Position numbers and translations under genes: made by a program. Source: Rotaria macrura (Eukaryota > Rotifera > Eurotatoria > Philodinida > Philodinidae). Taken from it: a stretch of DNA of 64,000 nt. The notes below the pieces were generated by a model. It saw nothing but the letters and a program-made list of their open reading frames with translations. It ran no database searches and was not told the DNA's origin. Location of the stretch: assembly GCA_900239685.1 (NCBI GenBank), contig OENT01000382.1:60923-124922 (forward strand). Reading direction: 5' to 3'. This document shows positions 1 through 12,052 of this stretch, in pieces (position 1 is the stretch's first letter; each line of letters opens with the position of its first letter).

Positions 1-1183
1 CAATTGAAGTACTACTGAGTTATGCTTTAAAAATTCTACGTATAGAGTTTTCGTTCTTGAAATAATCACAATAGAATGGTCAAAATTTTAGTAACTATTT
101 ATAGATTTCGATGATATTAATAGTGTAGATTGCTTGCGTATAATTAAACTAACCGATGAAACCCTTTCTTTTCAGAAGAACAAAGTTCAAACGAAAAATA
201 ACTGGTATAGATCACCATTCACCATAATTCTCGTTCTATGTTATACTAATTGGAGCAAGTTCTACGTACAGTCTTAATGGATTGTATGATTCATCAACTG
301 CTATGTACTCGACGAAGAGAATCTTATTTTTCATTTTGAAACTATATTTTTCATATGACTTGTATATGATGTTATAGGAGATGAAGCAGACGCGTGTAGA
401 AACAGAACTCAATGTATACTCGTCAGCATATACTCAAGTAGCGTTATGAAAGGATATGTTCGATCTATTATTTTTAGTGAATTAAACTCCAAAAGACAAA
501 GCAACTAATGAATAAAAAGAAAACTTTTTTTTTCAAGACATTTTCACAATTTTCTATTTTTTTAGAATCCGTTTCATTCCGTTTAGTGTTCGCGACTGAA
601 CTCTATGTTTAAGTATCGATATTCCCATTAAAAAAAACATTTACAATTCAGACAAATTGAGTGATTTCCTAAAACGACAATGAACGAGAGTTAGTCCTAA
701 AGAACTAAAAACTAATGATTGCTTGAATTCATTATTACTTATGACATGCCCGTATAACTCAATACTCAATCGCTATTCGTAGACTCTCTATATAAATGCT
801 TATTAACTGTATGCATAAGATAATTGTACTAATTAGTGGGTAGGTGCAATGTGCTGTTCACCTGTAGAACATGTTTTATTCGACGAAACGTGTTTTTTAC
901 ATAGTTTCAAGTTACTTTTATCGTTTCTTTAACTGAATTTTATGACATTTATCACCTATTCTATTTAGTTTTCACTAGGAATTTTTCAATTGATCTACAA
1001 TACAAAATGAATTCCATGAAAATATAGATCACTCTTACGATTAACTGACTGATGATAAGTGCTATTTTTACACACAGCTATCAATCAATAGTTTAATGTT
1101 AAGTTTTATTTCGGACTACTAACTAACTTGTAAAAGACGATGTACAATTAGAACAAAAAACAAATGTATATTCGATTGATAGA
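1..1183. other. AT-rich non-coding stretch
   Basis: No convincing reading frame, RNA gene or repeat is visible. Stops are dense in all frames. This is the 3' flank of the nuclear receptor gene that follows. Confidence 0.5.
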
Positions 1184-1189
1184 TTTATT
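1184..1189 (-). terminator. Poly(A) signal of NHR-A
   Basis: TTTATT on the plus strand gives AATAAA on the minus strand, about 45 nt after the stop codon of the receptor. The paralogous receptor has the same signal in a similar context at 12022-12027. Confidence 0.5.
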
Positions 1190-1233
1190 TACAGCATGTA
1201 TATGAATAAATGTGAAATCAGTATTTCTATTAT

Positions 1234-3620
1234 TCAAATTGAACTTGCTGATTCTGATTCATTAGGAGAGTTTCTTTCATTTTTTTGCACGATGCTATCC
1301 ATTAATCTATGATGTATTGCATTATTCATATAGACATTTGCTAAATATTTCATCGTATTGAGAAAATGTCCAATAAGTCGAGAAAAACGGCGTACTGAGT
1401 TAGAAAAACCATATCGATAAGCCATATATTTCCACAGAAGTTCGATGTATGCATTCTGACTTCTGAACAGTCTCGATGTATTATGTAGGAGAGTGTCATT
1501 TAGTACAGTTTCATGTACATCAACGATGAAACAGTTCGATGAGAATGCCAAAACTGTTAAGAAAAGTTTGATGACAGTCGAGTCAAAATCTAATTGGTTG
1601 TTGATATGGTTTATTTCGAGAAGAACGTTTGTTCCATATATGGCCGTAAATAGATCTATACATTTCGATTTATCACTTATGGCTTCATCACGAAAGACGA
1701 GAACCGAGTACAAAACTGTAGTGGAATGTAGGTTTCGTTGGAAAAGAGAATATTGTTCATTTGTTGTTAACGTGTGAAAATCGAATGACGAACTAATAAA
1801 TAAATGCATCGATTTGTACATAAGACTGAGAAATTCGTATGTATTTGTTTCATTCAATTGTATGTCATTAGATACTGTGGATAATCTTTGAACGATTTGA
1901 TCGATTCGTGGAATCGTACTAAGTGAATCATGTGCATGAATAATATTCGACAATAATGTCCATTCCGCATTAGTAAGAGATCGTTCTTTATGAAGTAGAG
2001 CCAACGTGGGCTTTTGGCGTGCAGACTACATATACGATGGTTAGATATCATTTGAAATATTATCATTTACATGAAAATTTTTTATCTAGTTAAACCTTTA
2101 CGAACTTAACTACCGAAGTGTACCAAGCGTTGTTGGGACGTCGGAAAAAGAAATTCCCTCGGTTCCTCTTTGCTACAGTGTAATTCAAGAAAAACATATG
2201 ACAAAAGAATGCGAACGCTTTTCCTCAGAAGTACATGAATATCTCTTAATCTTGACGAACGAATTTCTTAGTTGGAAAACTGTTGTTGAAAAACAATTTC
2301 GATGATGATGATGAACATTTTAACAAAAACAAGAACTTTTTTCATATTTATATACTATCAGTTTCTGGTTTGATGATTGACTGATTTTAACCATGTTACC
2401 TATTAACATGATTAAAGGACATGACTTTTTCAGCGACAAATATAAAATCTGCCGAAATAATGAAACGATTTTTAAAACCAACGATCGTTTCTCTGTTACT
2501 CTCATATGAGAAAATAATTTCCGTACATTTAGTTTCTAACCCATATTTATGACAGTTCAGCATGAACAAATATTGTTTCTAATTGACATTAGTTACATCC
2601 TAGGTGAATGAATCTGATCGAGTTTCGGGGGGAAGAATATCCAAGAAATGCGACCGTTCAGATCCATTTTTGTTAATTTGATAGCAACTAGTACCTCGTA
2701 ACATCACTAATGATCGATCAAAAGTTTGCATGAAATTTCGTCCAATTCTTTTACAAAAACAGAATAGTATGAAAATTCAAGAAATTTGAAAAGTATGTAG
2801 CCGTTCATTGAATTTGTTGAATGAATTCAGAGTAAAACTGTTTACAAATATATCGAACTGGTGATCGAATACGATAACAAGATTCTTCTATTTCTTTTTA
2901 TACTTCAACCTTCTTTCTTATGTTCTATTCGAAAAGAACAATGGTTTGTACAGATTTCCATCAAAAAGCCATCGATATAATGATGTTAAAAATTGATCTA
3001 ATCATAGATAAAGCGTTTTAAATGATTCTTCATTTCGCATGACTTCATCGAGAACAACACATATTCATTTTTATAACATATGAAGTCACTGTCTTTTCTG
3101 ATTTGCACATGGTAAACTTAGTGTTTGATTACTGGAGTTAAATACGTACTTTCATTTTTTTGCATGGAGCACGCGTAGTAGTTTTAGGCGTAGAAGTTGA
3201 TTGTATTTTATTTATTTGTTGCTCCTCTTTGCGAATCAAATCTGAACACATGCCAACTACCAAACACTTAGCAAGACGACAAGCAGTACAATTTCGACGT
3301 GTTTCCTTCGTTATTTCACATGACCCATCCAATAAACATGGACGAGCCTTCTATAGAAAACAAATAGATGCACACTCAATTATGATTTCAACCAGCAATG
3401 AACATTGAAAGTTACGAACTTCAGGATGAAAACCATTGCGACGAAAAAACGTTTTACACGATTGGCAAGAAAGTACACCGTAATTGATGATAGTTGCTTT
3501 GTCACCACATACATGACAACAACCAACTTGTGTTGATTGTTTTGCTTTTTTTGACGAGGCATCAGATTGCAATTCATTCGATGATAATGATGATTCCGAT
3601 AATGGTCTTTTGAATGGCAT
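1234..3620 (-). CDS. Nuclear hormone receptor (NHR-A), three exons
   Basis: Ligand-regulated transcription factor acting in the nucleus. Frame-preserving GT-AG joins give exons 3620-3420, 3350-3150 and 2025-1234 (introns 69 and 1,124 nt, both phase 0) and a 397-residue protein. Residues 35-55 form the first C4 zinc finger (Cys35, 38, 52, 55; C-x2-C-x13-C-x2-C). Cys72, 78, 88 and 91 form the second (C-x5-C-x9-C-x2-C), followed by CRLAKCLVVGM, the family hallmark. The P-box region reads CQSCKT instead of the usual CEGCKG, so half-site preference may differ. Residues 135-397 are a divergent ligand-binding domain with the helix 3-5 stretch LTTNEQYSLFQRNL. No clear AF-2 helix is visible at the C-terminus. 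The start is the ATG before a Ser/Lys-rich leader. Its closest relative here is NHR-B at 12-14.8 kb. Family membership is sure; the ligand is unknown. Confidence 0.87.
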
Positions 3621-4641
3621 GATGTTGTAATGTTGAATTTACTAAAAAGAAAAAGACTGACTTGACATAAAGTATTCTACGAACATTACGATTTAAAAAA
3701 AACACCATGGTCGTCTCGCACAGGCATGAAAAGAGTGTTGAAGTCTATAGGGGTAGTAATTTCGCCCCTACTCCTCTCTAAGTCAATGACCAACAGGCTA
3801 TGGGTCCATCAAACATCACTTTAGAAGCCTATCCAAGGTAATATAAAAATAGCATCTAGTTGGAATATCTGCGAAATATTTCTTCACCAAATTTCTTCAC
3901 TGAAATATAAACTAACGAATATGAAATAAAAACGTCAACCTTTCAGGATCAAGATTAATAGCTACACTGCATTTCATATTTTTATCCAGCGAAGATTGCA
4001 TTAAAATATGTTAGTTTAACATTTTGTTGAACTCACTATCTGTTTTGAATATTAGACAGGATTAAAAACTTCTCACAATAGCTAAAGTAACTGACATGCA
4101 GTCTGATGACATGACAGGTGCTAATTTATTTCAAATTCATAGATACAGGTAACTATCTATGTCGAATTAAATTCATAAATGTGATTTAGAATAAAAATCA
4201 TGACGTTCTTAACTTTCTAAGAGGTATCTTAAAACTAATAAATATCACGTATTAGAAAATTTATGATCCTGTCAGAATACTAGAAACGTAAGATTTCTTT
4301 AAATAAACTATGAATATTTTTTGATTTTTCAAGCCTCTATAATTAATTGATGAATAATATAATAAGGCATGACAATCATTCAAAAACAGTCGCATCTTTC
4401 TTCTGCGCACAATATTCTTTATAGCAAAATTTGACCTAATAAGCTTTACAAAAAGAGTTGACACAAAAACGTGTCACTACTAAATTGTTTCGATAAAAGA
4501 AATTCTCAGAGAGTATTTAATTATTTCTTGCACTTTTATCTATGGCAAGATTCAATGGAAACATATCTGAATTCCAGAAACAAAAGGAATGCAATGAATC
4601 ATGTACTGTTTTCCCTCAAGTCAAGATTTCTATCGTTTTCA
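3621..4641. other. Intergenic stretch upstream of NHR-A
   Basis: It would contain the NHR-A promoter, but I see no clear TATA box or other motif I can defend. A GC-richer patch near 3720-3820 holds no supported gene. Confidence 0.4.
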
Positions 4642-5087
4642 TCAGCAACTAAGTTGCACTGCAGTAGGAAATTGTCTTAACGCATTGATAAATTTAATAA
4701 TGTAAATGGCTGATATTCGGAGATTCGTCATCCAGCTTAAGGTATTAATAAACTTGATATTCTGATTCAGCAATGACTTTCGACTGTCATCTAGCTCGCG
4801 ATACAATCGAAACCGAAGACGAATGCATTCATTCAAAAGTATTTGACATATTCGATCACTATAACAGCTTGAACGAAGGGGAAGTGGGCTATGTACAATG
4901 AACTCTATGAAGATAAAAACCATAGAACACTTTGTGTTTATTTTACAGAAAACATGCTTCAGCTATTACTTATTTACTTGTTCTCATTCCGTATGTATAC
5001 GAACTATGATTCAACTTAAACGAGCATCACATATTTGCTTTCAACGTCACTTTGAAATCCTCCCAAAAGAATCCTTCCGACAGCAGT
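4642..5087 (-). CDS. Unrecognised protein, 3' exons only
   Basis: I do not recognise this family. The last exon (4888-4642) encodes about 81 residues with coding-like codon choice, including RICQILLNECIRLRFRLYR and LLNQNIKFINTLSWMTNLR, and ends in VQLSC. It follows an acceptor (TACATAG). An upstream exon (5087-5031) encodes LLSEGFFWEDFKVTLKAN and joins in phase through a 142-nt intron (donor GTGATG, weak). The joined piece is mostly helical and charged, with no membrane segment. No start codon was found. The 5' part is either further upstream or has been lost, since the next 1.6 kb holds a repeat island and a large inverted repeat. It could be a decaying remnant. The exon joins are inference. 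Confidence 0.4.
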
Positions 5088-5130
5088 CTGATTCAATTGG
5101 ATGTGAATTTCTATAAAATTGATGAATTCA

Positions 5131-5350
5131 TATAGGAATCCAGGTTGTGGATCGATATTCGGATCCCTAGTATTGTGATCCGATCATATTTTTCTGTCGG
5201 AGGGCTTTGACCGAACTCTACTGTTGGATGCAGAGACTAAATTGTGTGCAAATAATAAAATACGAATTTTCCGTCGAATCCATTAGTGGTTCCTCAACCT
5301 GGAATCCCATCGGATTGTGTGAGATCCGATAGGATTCATTCATCTAGGAT
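5131..5350. repeat. GGATC/GGAATCC-rich repeat island
   Basis: A stretch richer in GC than its surroundings repeats short words in both orientations: GGAATCCAGG near 5135, CCTGGAATCC near 5299, and several GGATC/GATCC and ATCGGAT copies. It resembles the other foldback-type islands of this window, but its ends are not defined. Confidence 0.35.
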
Positions 5351-5469
5351 TTCTATGACTGCCAAATTTGATTTGGAAAATGTTTTCTAAAAAAAAAGAT
5401 TCGTTTTCAACCATGAAACGCATACAGCCAAATATTATACACCTTGTTTAGTTAACTGTTATGAATGCC

Positions 5470-6706
5470 ATCATCTTTTAAAGAAAATCAATGGAGAATA
5501 GGTTAGTAGCTATTGTTTCTCAATACTTCTAACAATAGCTACGATAATTATATTTATTTCATTAAGTGACTTCTTATGAATTCTATTTTTGTGGATTAGT
5601 GTGACGTTTTATTGCTCCAAGACATTAGGTACTTATCGTGTTTCTCAATTTACTTGCGTGAAACCAATTACGTATAATAGAGACGAACTTCAAAGTGAAT
5701 CTCGAGTAATTGATATATTTAGGAGTGTTATTTTAACTACATAGAAACGTCAGTAATTATAAACTGAAGTCGTTCATGTTACATTAGTGTGTGTGTTTTT
5801 CAATAAACTCTATTGTGTTCGTACATTCATTGTTTTTGACAAAGCAGAAAAGGAGAAAAGATTTCGAATAAGTAATATATTAGTCTAGATCGATCAGCAT
5901 CTTATTGTATCTTCATGAAATCTGATCTATAATGAGAATAGAATACCATATTGTGAACGAGCAAAATTTGTCTCATCACTTCATATACATTCGCGTAAAA
6001 AAAAATTTTCTAAAACAAGCTTACATCGAATAATCATAGATGATCCTCGTGAAGAAAACAGCAAAGCGTATTACATCGATATTCTTTTGGCAACTTTGTT
6101 TTCAGAAAAAATTCAAAATCGTTTAAAATAAAGTAAATAGAAGTTTTTTGATGATTCAATTCATTTCATAAGTACTGATAGCAAAAGAATAAAATATCAA
6201 GTATACTCGTGTGTTTATTTTAACAATAGTATTCCCTTCTCACTGTATATAAAATTTCATGAAGATACAATAAGATGCTGGTCGATCTAGACCTATATAT
6301 TATTTATTCGAAATCTTTTCTCTTTTTCTACTTTGTCAAAAACAATGAATGCACGAACACAATAGAGTTTATTGAAAAACACACACACTAATGTAACATG
6401 AACGACTTCAGTTTATAATTACTGACGTTTCTAAGTAGTTAAAAATACACTCCTAAATATATCAATTACTCGAGATTTACTTTGAAGTTCGTCTCTAGTA
6501 TACATAATTGGTTTCACGCAAGTAAATTGAGAAACATGATAAGTACCTAATGTCTTGGAGCAATAAAACGTCACACTAATCCACAAAAATAGAATTCATA
6601 AGAAGTCACTTAATGAAATAAATATAATTATCGTAGCTATTGTTAGAAGTATTGACAAACAATAGCTACTAACCTATTCTCCATTGAGTTTCTTTAAAAG
6701 ATGATG
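5470..6706. repeat. Large inverted repeat, about 450-bp arms
   Basis: The left arm (about 5470-5921) is the reverse complement of the right arm (about 6253-6706) with only scattered mismatches and small indels. Shared stretches include CATCATCTTTTAAAGAAA at the outer ends and CTTCATGAAAT at the inner ends. The spacer is about 331 bp and AT-rich. No transposase-like reading frame lies inside. Transcription of either strand would give a long hairpin. It may be a foldback transposon or an inverted duplication. Confidence 0.85.
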
Positions 6707-9700
6707 ACACTATTAATGATGTGATTTCTCTGTTATAATTATTGAAAGAAGAGTTTGATTGGAGTCGCAGATTAACAATCTACTTTGGTCGTTGGCTGTG
6801 AAAATAATGAAGGGGTATATCTAGCTGTAAATTATATCCCATGATAATTTATGATTAATACGATAAATATATTTAAAGATGAATAGCTTAAGAGTGAACT
6901 CGGAAAATATTTAGTTTCGTTCAAAACTATGAAAATCTTGAAATACTTATGTTAGGATATTTTCACTTACAGCTTTGCACTTGCAATTCAATTGTCTATC
7001 TAGAATAAAATTTGTTATAAATTACACATAACGATCAATTTCATCGGTCTCTATCACAGAAATATCTCAGTTTCAGAATTCCCATTAAATTATTTTCACT
7101 GTTTTCTATCATAAGTTTCACTACTTCATAAACTCGAATCTTCCAATATTTTTCTTTCTATATTTCTGCTCTGTTTAATTGTGAAAATGGAATATACTTT
7201 TTGTAGGATATGAGAGAGACTCTGTATGTGTTTTTTTAATTATCAAGTTTGATTAATGGAGTATTAAGGACATTCTTCTAATTATGGATCACATATTTAC
7301 GATGCATCATGAATTCAGCGTTTTTTCAACTCGGTCTTGCTACTTTATGAGAAAAAGAATAGTTCAAGAAAGGATAGTATGATCTCATGTTATTATGAAA
7401 TACATGTTTTTCAATATTTGTATACTAAATATTTCACGCAAAAGTTTTTCATGTATGGAACTGTAGATATAACCATAGTCCGTCTCTCCTACCTGGAGTC
7501 TGCAAAAATTTTGTTTTCGAAATTTTGATGTAATCTGAACGATCAAAGCAACATGCTATGCTATATTTCGAAAAAACTGCGTAGTTTATCTATACAATAA
7601 AATATTCTTTTGAAATATTCATTTCTTCTTTTTCGACAAGGGTAACGCATATGAAAATTCAAATATCTAACATTTCAATAAGATATATGTTCAACTGGTT
7701 TTCATTGGTTGTAAAAAGGCTCAACGATTGCTGTTATTCTCATTAGAAATAAGAAACAGTATTCATGAGATTTCTAAATTACAGGCTTCGATTGTCTAAA
7801 AATCTATGAAAACATCCTCTGCTTTCTAACATGGCATTCGATGTGTCATATACAAAATCCGGACATTTCTTCAAAAGTAGGTCAGTATTTATAAATATTT
7901 ACAGTTATCATATCTATTTTAAAGGGCAAATATTCTCAAATAAGTAATGTGACTATGGTTCTTCTAGAAAAAATGGACACATGAAATTAAAGTTTACGAA
8001 AAATAAAATTTACAAGTCATCTATATGTCGTATGAAAATGAAAGGGAAAATTCATAAAACAATATCGATGGTGACAAGTAAGAACGAAGTCAAGGTCACT
8101 ATCTCCTTTTCACTTCTTTCCAGTATCACTGATGGAACAATTCTGGAATATGCAATAAACCATTAATCATCGTACTTGTTTTCTAGGAAACTTACCATTT
8201 CAGTTATTTAATCTTGATTAGAAAGTATAGTTTATTACAAAGATGTCAATCCTACCTTACTCAAACAAAACCATTCGTGCATATGTACATTGATTTCATT
8301 GATGTGTATTCATAGTATTTTGTTTCAACAGATTGTTGAAAGACGTCTTTTATTCTCTCTCGATCATATTTGCTGATAAATCTAATATGTTAAAAATTAT
8401 TTCAAGAAACACTAATCACTATATTGAACTATGTTTCTTTTGAATAAACGAACTATTAGAATTTTCTTCGTTGTACGCTTTGTAACCCACAATAACAGTA
8501 ACTTACACTTCGAAGTTGCACGAAGATGCACGTGTTAATGCTGGTTGCTTCTGAGTGTAGAGCAAGAAAACAAAATTGTTCTTGATTTTTCTTTTTTCCC
8601 CTGCCTACCACACGTTTTATATACTACGTTATATTCTCTGTTGACTATATGCGTTCTCTTGTCTCTCTTCAGGACAAAACGCTGTGGAAGAGGGGTAAAA
8701 AAAACATTTTTGCTGTTCTAACTTAGAGAGCGAAAGATTAATCATCATTTCCTTGCGTTATGTTAGAACGGAAACTATTTCATAGATGCCCTGAGTGAGT
8801 AAGACAGTTAAAAAATGTAAATTCCATAGTAGAACGTTACCAAATTTTTAATTCAATAAGTTCTTGAGACAACGAACTTATCGTTTAATTGATTCACCAG
8901 ATTTCCATCAGTTTTCATGCTGACGAAATATTAAAAACAATTTTGTGCATAGATTTAACAAAAGTAAGAGTCATTTACAGCATCTTACAGCGATAGTTTA
9001 CATATAAATAGAACGAACCTAATTGAAACTTAGATCATTTTTTCTTCCAAATCTGTTGATAGGTAGAAATGGATATTCTATATATTGTATTGCTTGTTTT
9101 ATTGTCATACAGTCGTTCAATCATTAATATTTTTATGCAGAACTCTCTCAATGATCATATTTCACTCTAAAAACGAGCTGATATATTGGTTTTCTAGGAT
9201 GATGATCGTTGATTTTTCATTTCTCTATAGCCCTACGATTCCTGTGTGAATCTTTAAATTTACACTCACTGACGGATTGCTATCTAATCAGTTATGTTAA
9301 CGAATGAAAAAAACGATTCTTTTTTCGTACATAAGTAAGCGAAATCAGACGATGCCCTGATTTACATTTCTCACTGCAGAATGTTTACAGAATTTTTTCA
9401 AAATTCTAAAATATAATATACTGATTCGTTTGCAAGGCAACTGACAAGGCTCTCGATTGTTTTTGAGAATGTAGAGACTTATAGTTTTTGGCACATACTA
9501 TTAAGAAGACTTCTACAGTTTTACATGTTTAAGTCGCAGAAATGATTTGCAGGTGTGGACACTACAGCGTTTGTTCGTATAACTAATTTTATAATTTCGT
9601 TTACATGGTTATGGCAGGCACTTACAAATGCATAAGTATAAGATTATAAATAAATAAATAAATATATATATCATATATAAATCACTGTGCATGCACTGAT

Positions 9701-12021
9701 ATGCTCGATATCATGAACTTGAATCGTACGTTCGTACATAATCGGTGACTTATAATACGAATAGTTTTTGTTTCTCAGAAGCTAGCTTAATTTCAATCAT
9801 ACACTAGTTCTGACTCTTTCAATTTCAGAATGTGTGTATGAACGCAAACGAGACTCCAAGCCTCACAAATTCACGTTTATAATCACAAATACATCAACAG
9901 CAGCAACTCTGTTTCTAGTATAATTAACATTGATGTCATATTTTACCGACTATTCGTCAATATTTGTTTTGAGGTTTACTTATTTTTAGATTTCACCTCT
10001 TTCATGTTTCGAAAATTCCATGTTGAGATGTTTTCTTTTATGAATTTTTCGCATCATATCGAAGTCGAAAAATAGTTTATCGTAGGTTTCCGACAATGAA
10101 TAGATCTCTCACAATGTGTCGTAAATTCAAAAGACATCTCATGCGATCTACAAATTTCATGCAGAATCTACACTACTTTATTCTTTTATCAGAAACTTAA
10201 CTACAAAATAGAATTTCATTGACACGCCAAAGATCTAAGTATAGATGGATAAAGGAGTTTGTTGTAAAAATTCTCACCATGAGAATTTTTAAGATAGAGA
10301 TATTTATCTCCTTGTGCATCTGTAGAACTTATCAAAGACTGGATTATTTCAACTTATCTATGTCAAGTAATATTCAGTAGAAATTAATTAACTAAGAACA
10401 TGAATGTGTCAACTAGTTCAATATAAATCATCATAATTTCATTAAATAGCACAGCATACGACAAGTGAAGAAAAGCAAAATCAGATAATCGTAAATATTT
10501 ATAAGATCGCTCTTCAAATGTTGAAGATCGTAATTTTCAATCGTGCACTCAATAACATTATCAAACATTAGTTAGTCAGGCGATAGATTCAAACGCTAGT
10601 TTCATGTTTTCTATCAAACATTCTCATTACACAATATTCTTTTTAATTGCTAGAGGGCATCGGATATATTTTTCGATTATATCAATGGCAACTGAGTAGC
10701 ATGCCGATATAAACTACAAAGATCAAACTCAGAATCAATGCGAATAGTCTTCACCGATGAGCAACTAATTTATAAGTAGGATATTTTTTATTCTGATGAA
10801 GTTACTTTCGAGTACACATGACTGTTCGTATTCTAATACTCAAGCAACATTTTCTTGCCTCATGTTTATTGGTATTTTCTTTTTCATTCTGTTGTTCAAG
10901 CATATACGATGCTTAGAAATTACAAGCAAAACGTTTAATGCCAGTAATTGTATATCATACATGATTTTGTGAAAAATCAAATTAAATTTTGAATTACTGC
11001 ATATAGATAGATGCTTGGCTTTTCTTTAGTATGATAGTTATTTCATTGTAGAAACTACTAAAAACAAATGATTGTTTTTTTTCTCAAGCCATGTTCATCT
11101 GTCAATTAACAATCATCTCTATCAGATACAATACATGCAGACGAAATATGCTCTCATGTTACCAGATAAGATCTTCGAATAGATCACTTCAGAGGCAATC
11201 CATAATATTCTTAATTGAAACAAGTAAATATTGCAAGAGGTTTTGTGGATCAGAAGAATATACTTTCACAATCTTCTGATATGAGATCTCTCATACCATG
11301 TTCTACTTGCATGGTTTTAAAAAACTTGTATTTGTTCGAATCTTTCTTGCCTTCGGGTGAATTTCACTGAAATTCTTGATCAATTTTTGCGTAATATGCG
11401 CTATTATACATATTATTTTGAATTTCAACCAATGAGCCTTGCATACACAAGATACTCATTTATTTTTACTTCATAGAAAGTAATCGAACTATTGTTCATC
11501 TAGTATTTATGTAGCTTACGATTGTGTGTCTCTGAAACAATGATTGAGATAAATATCGAGTAAAAATTCCGAACTGGACAAGTTTTTCTAGTAATATAAA
11601 CCGACACTGAATGATAAATCTATTTGTATCGAGCAAAGAACAAAGAGTATTGCTTTGCTATATGAATTATCACAAGTGAATAAAAAATTTCTATTTGGTG
11701 ATTAACATTGTTTGTCAGTGCAAACCTTTTCTATTTATGCCCAATAAGCATAATCGTGCTGATCAAGCAAGATGAGTAGAATGAAAAAGACTATTTATAT
11801 TTGTTACACGATTAAACAGTACTATTCCAATGAATTTTTCACTTTTGTCTTCTTTTTATTTTTTACTCTATTGGTAATACTATTATTTATTGAATAAGTA
11901 AGATGATTAATATGAAGAATTTACATCATGTTATTCGAAAACGAAAAGACAAAGCTATATATTTTATTTAGAATACTTAATGCAATAATGAATTTTCTTA
12001 CAGTTCGCTTTCAAATGATGA
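6707..12021. other. Long AT-rich gene-less stretch
   Basis: About 5.3 kb with no supported gene. The only open frames are about 60 codons long, with no domain or splice context. It contains an (AAAT)n/(AT)n tract near 9646-9671. Nothing else stands out. Confidence 0.45.
9646..9671. repeat. Simple repeat AAAT/AT
   Basis: Tandem TAAA units run into alternating AT units. Confidence 0.8.
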
Positions 12022-12027
12022 TTTATT
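12022..12027 (-). terminator. Poly(A) signal of NHR-B
   Basis: AATAAA on the minus strand, about 26 nt past the stop codon of the second nuclear receptor. Confidence 0.5.
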
Positions 12028-12052
12028 TACATGAAAAAAGAAAAATTGACGT

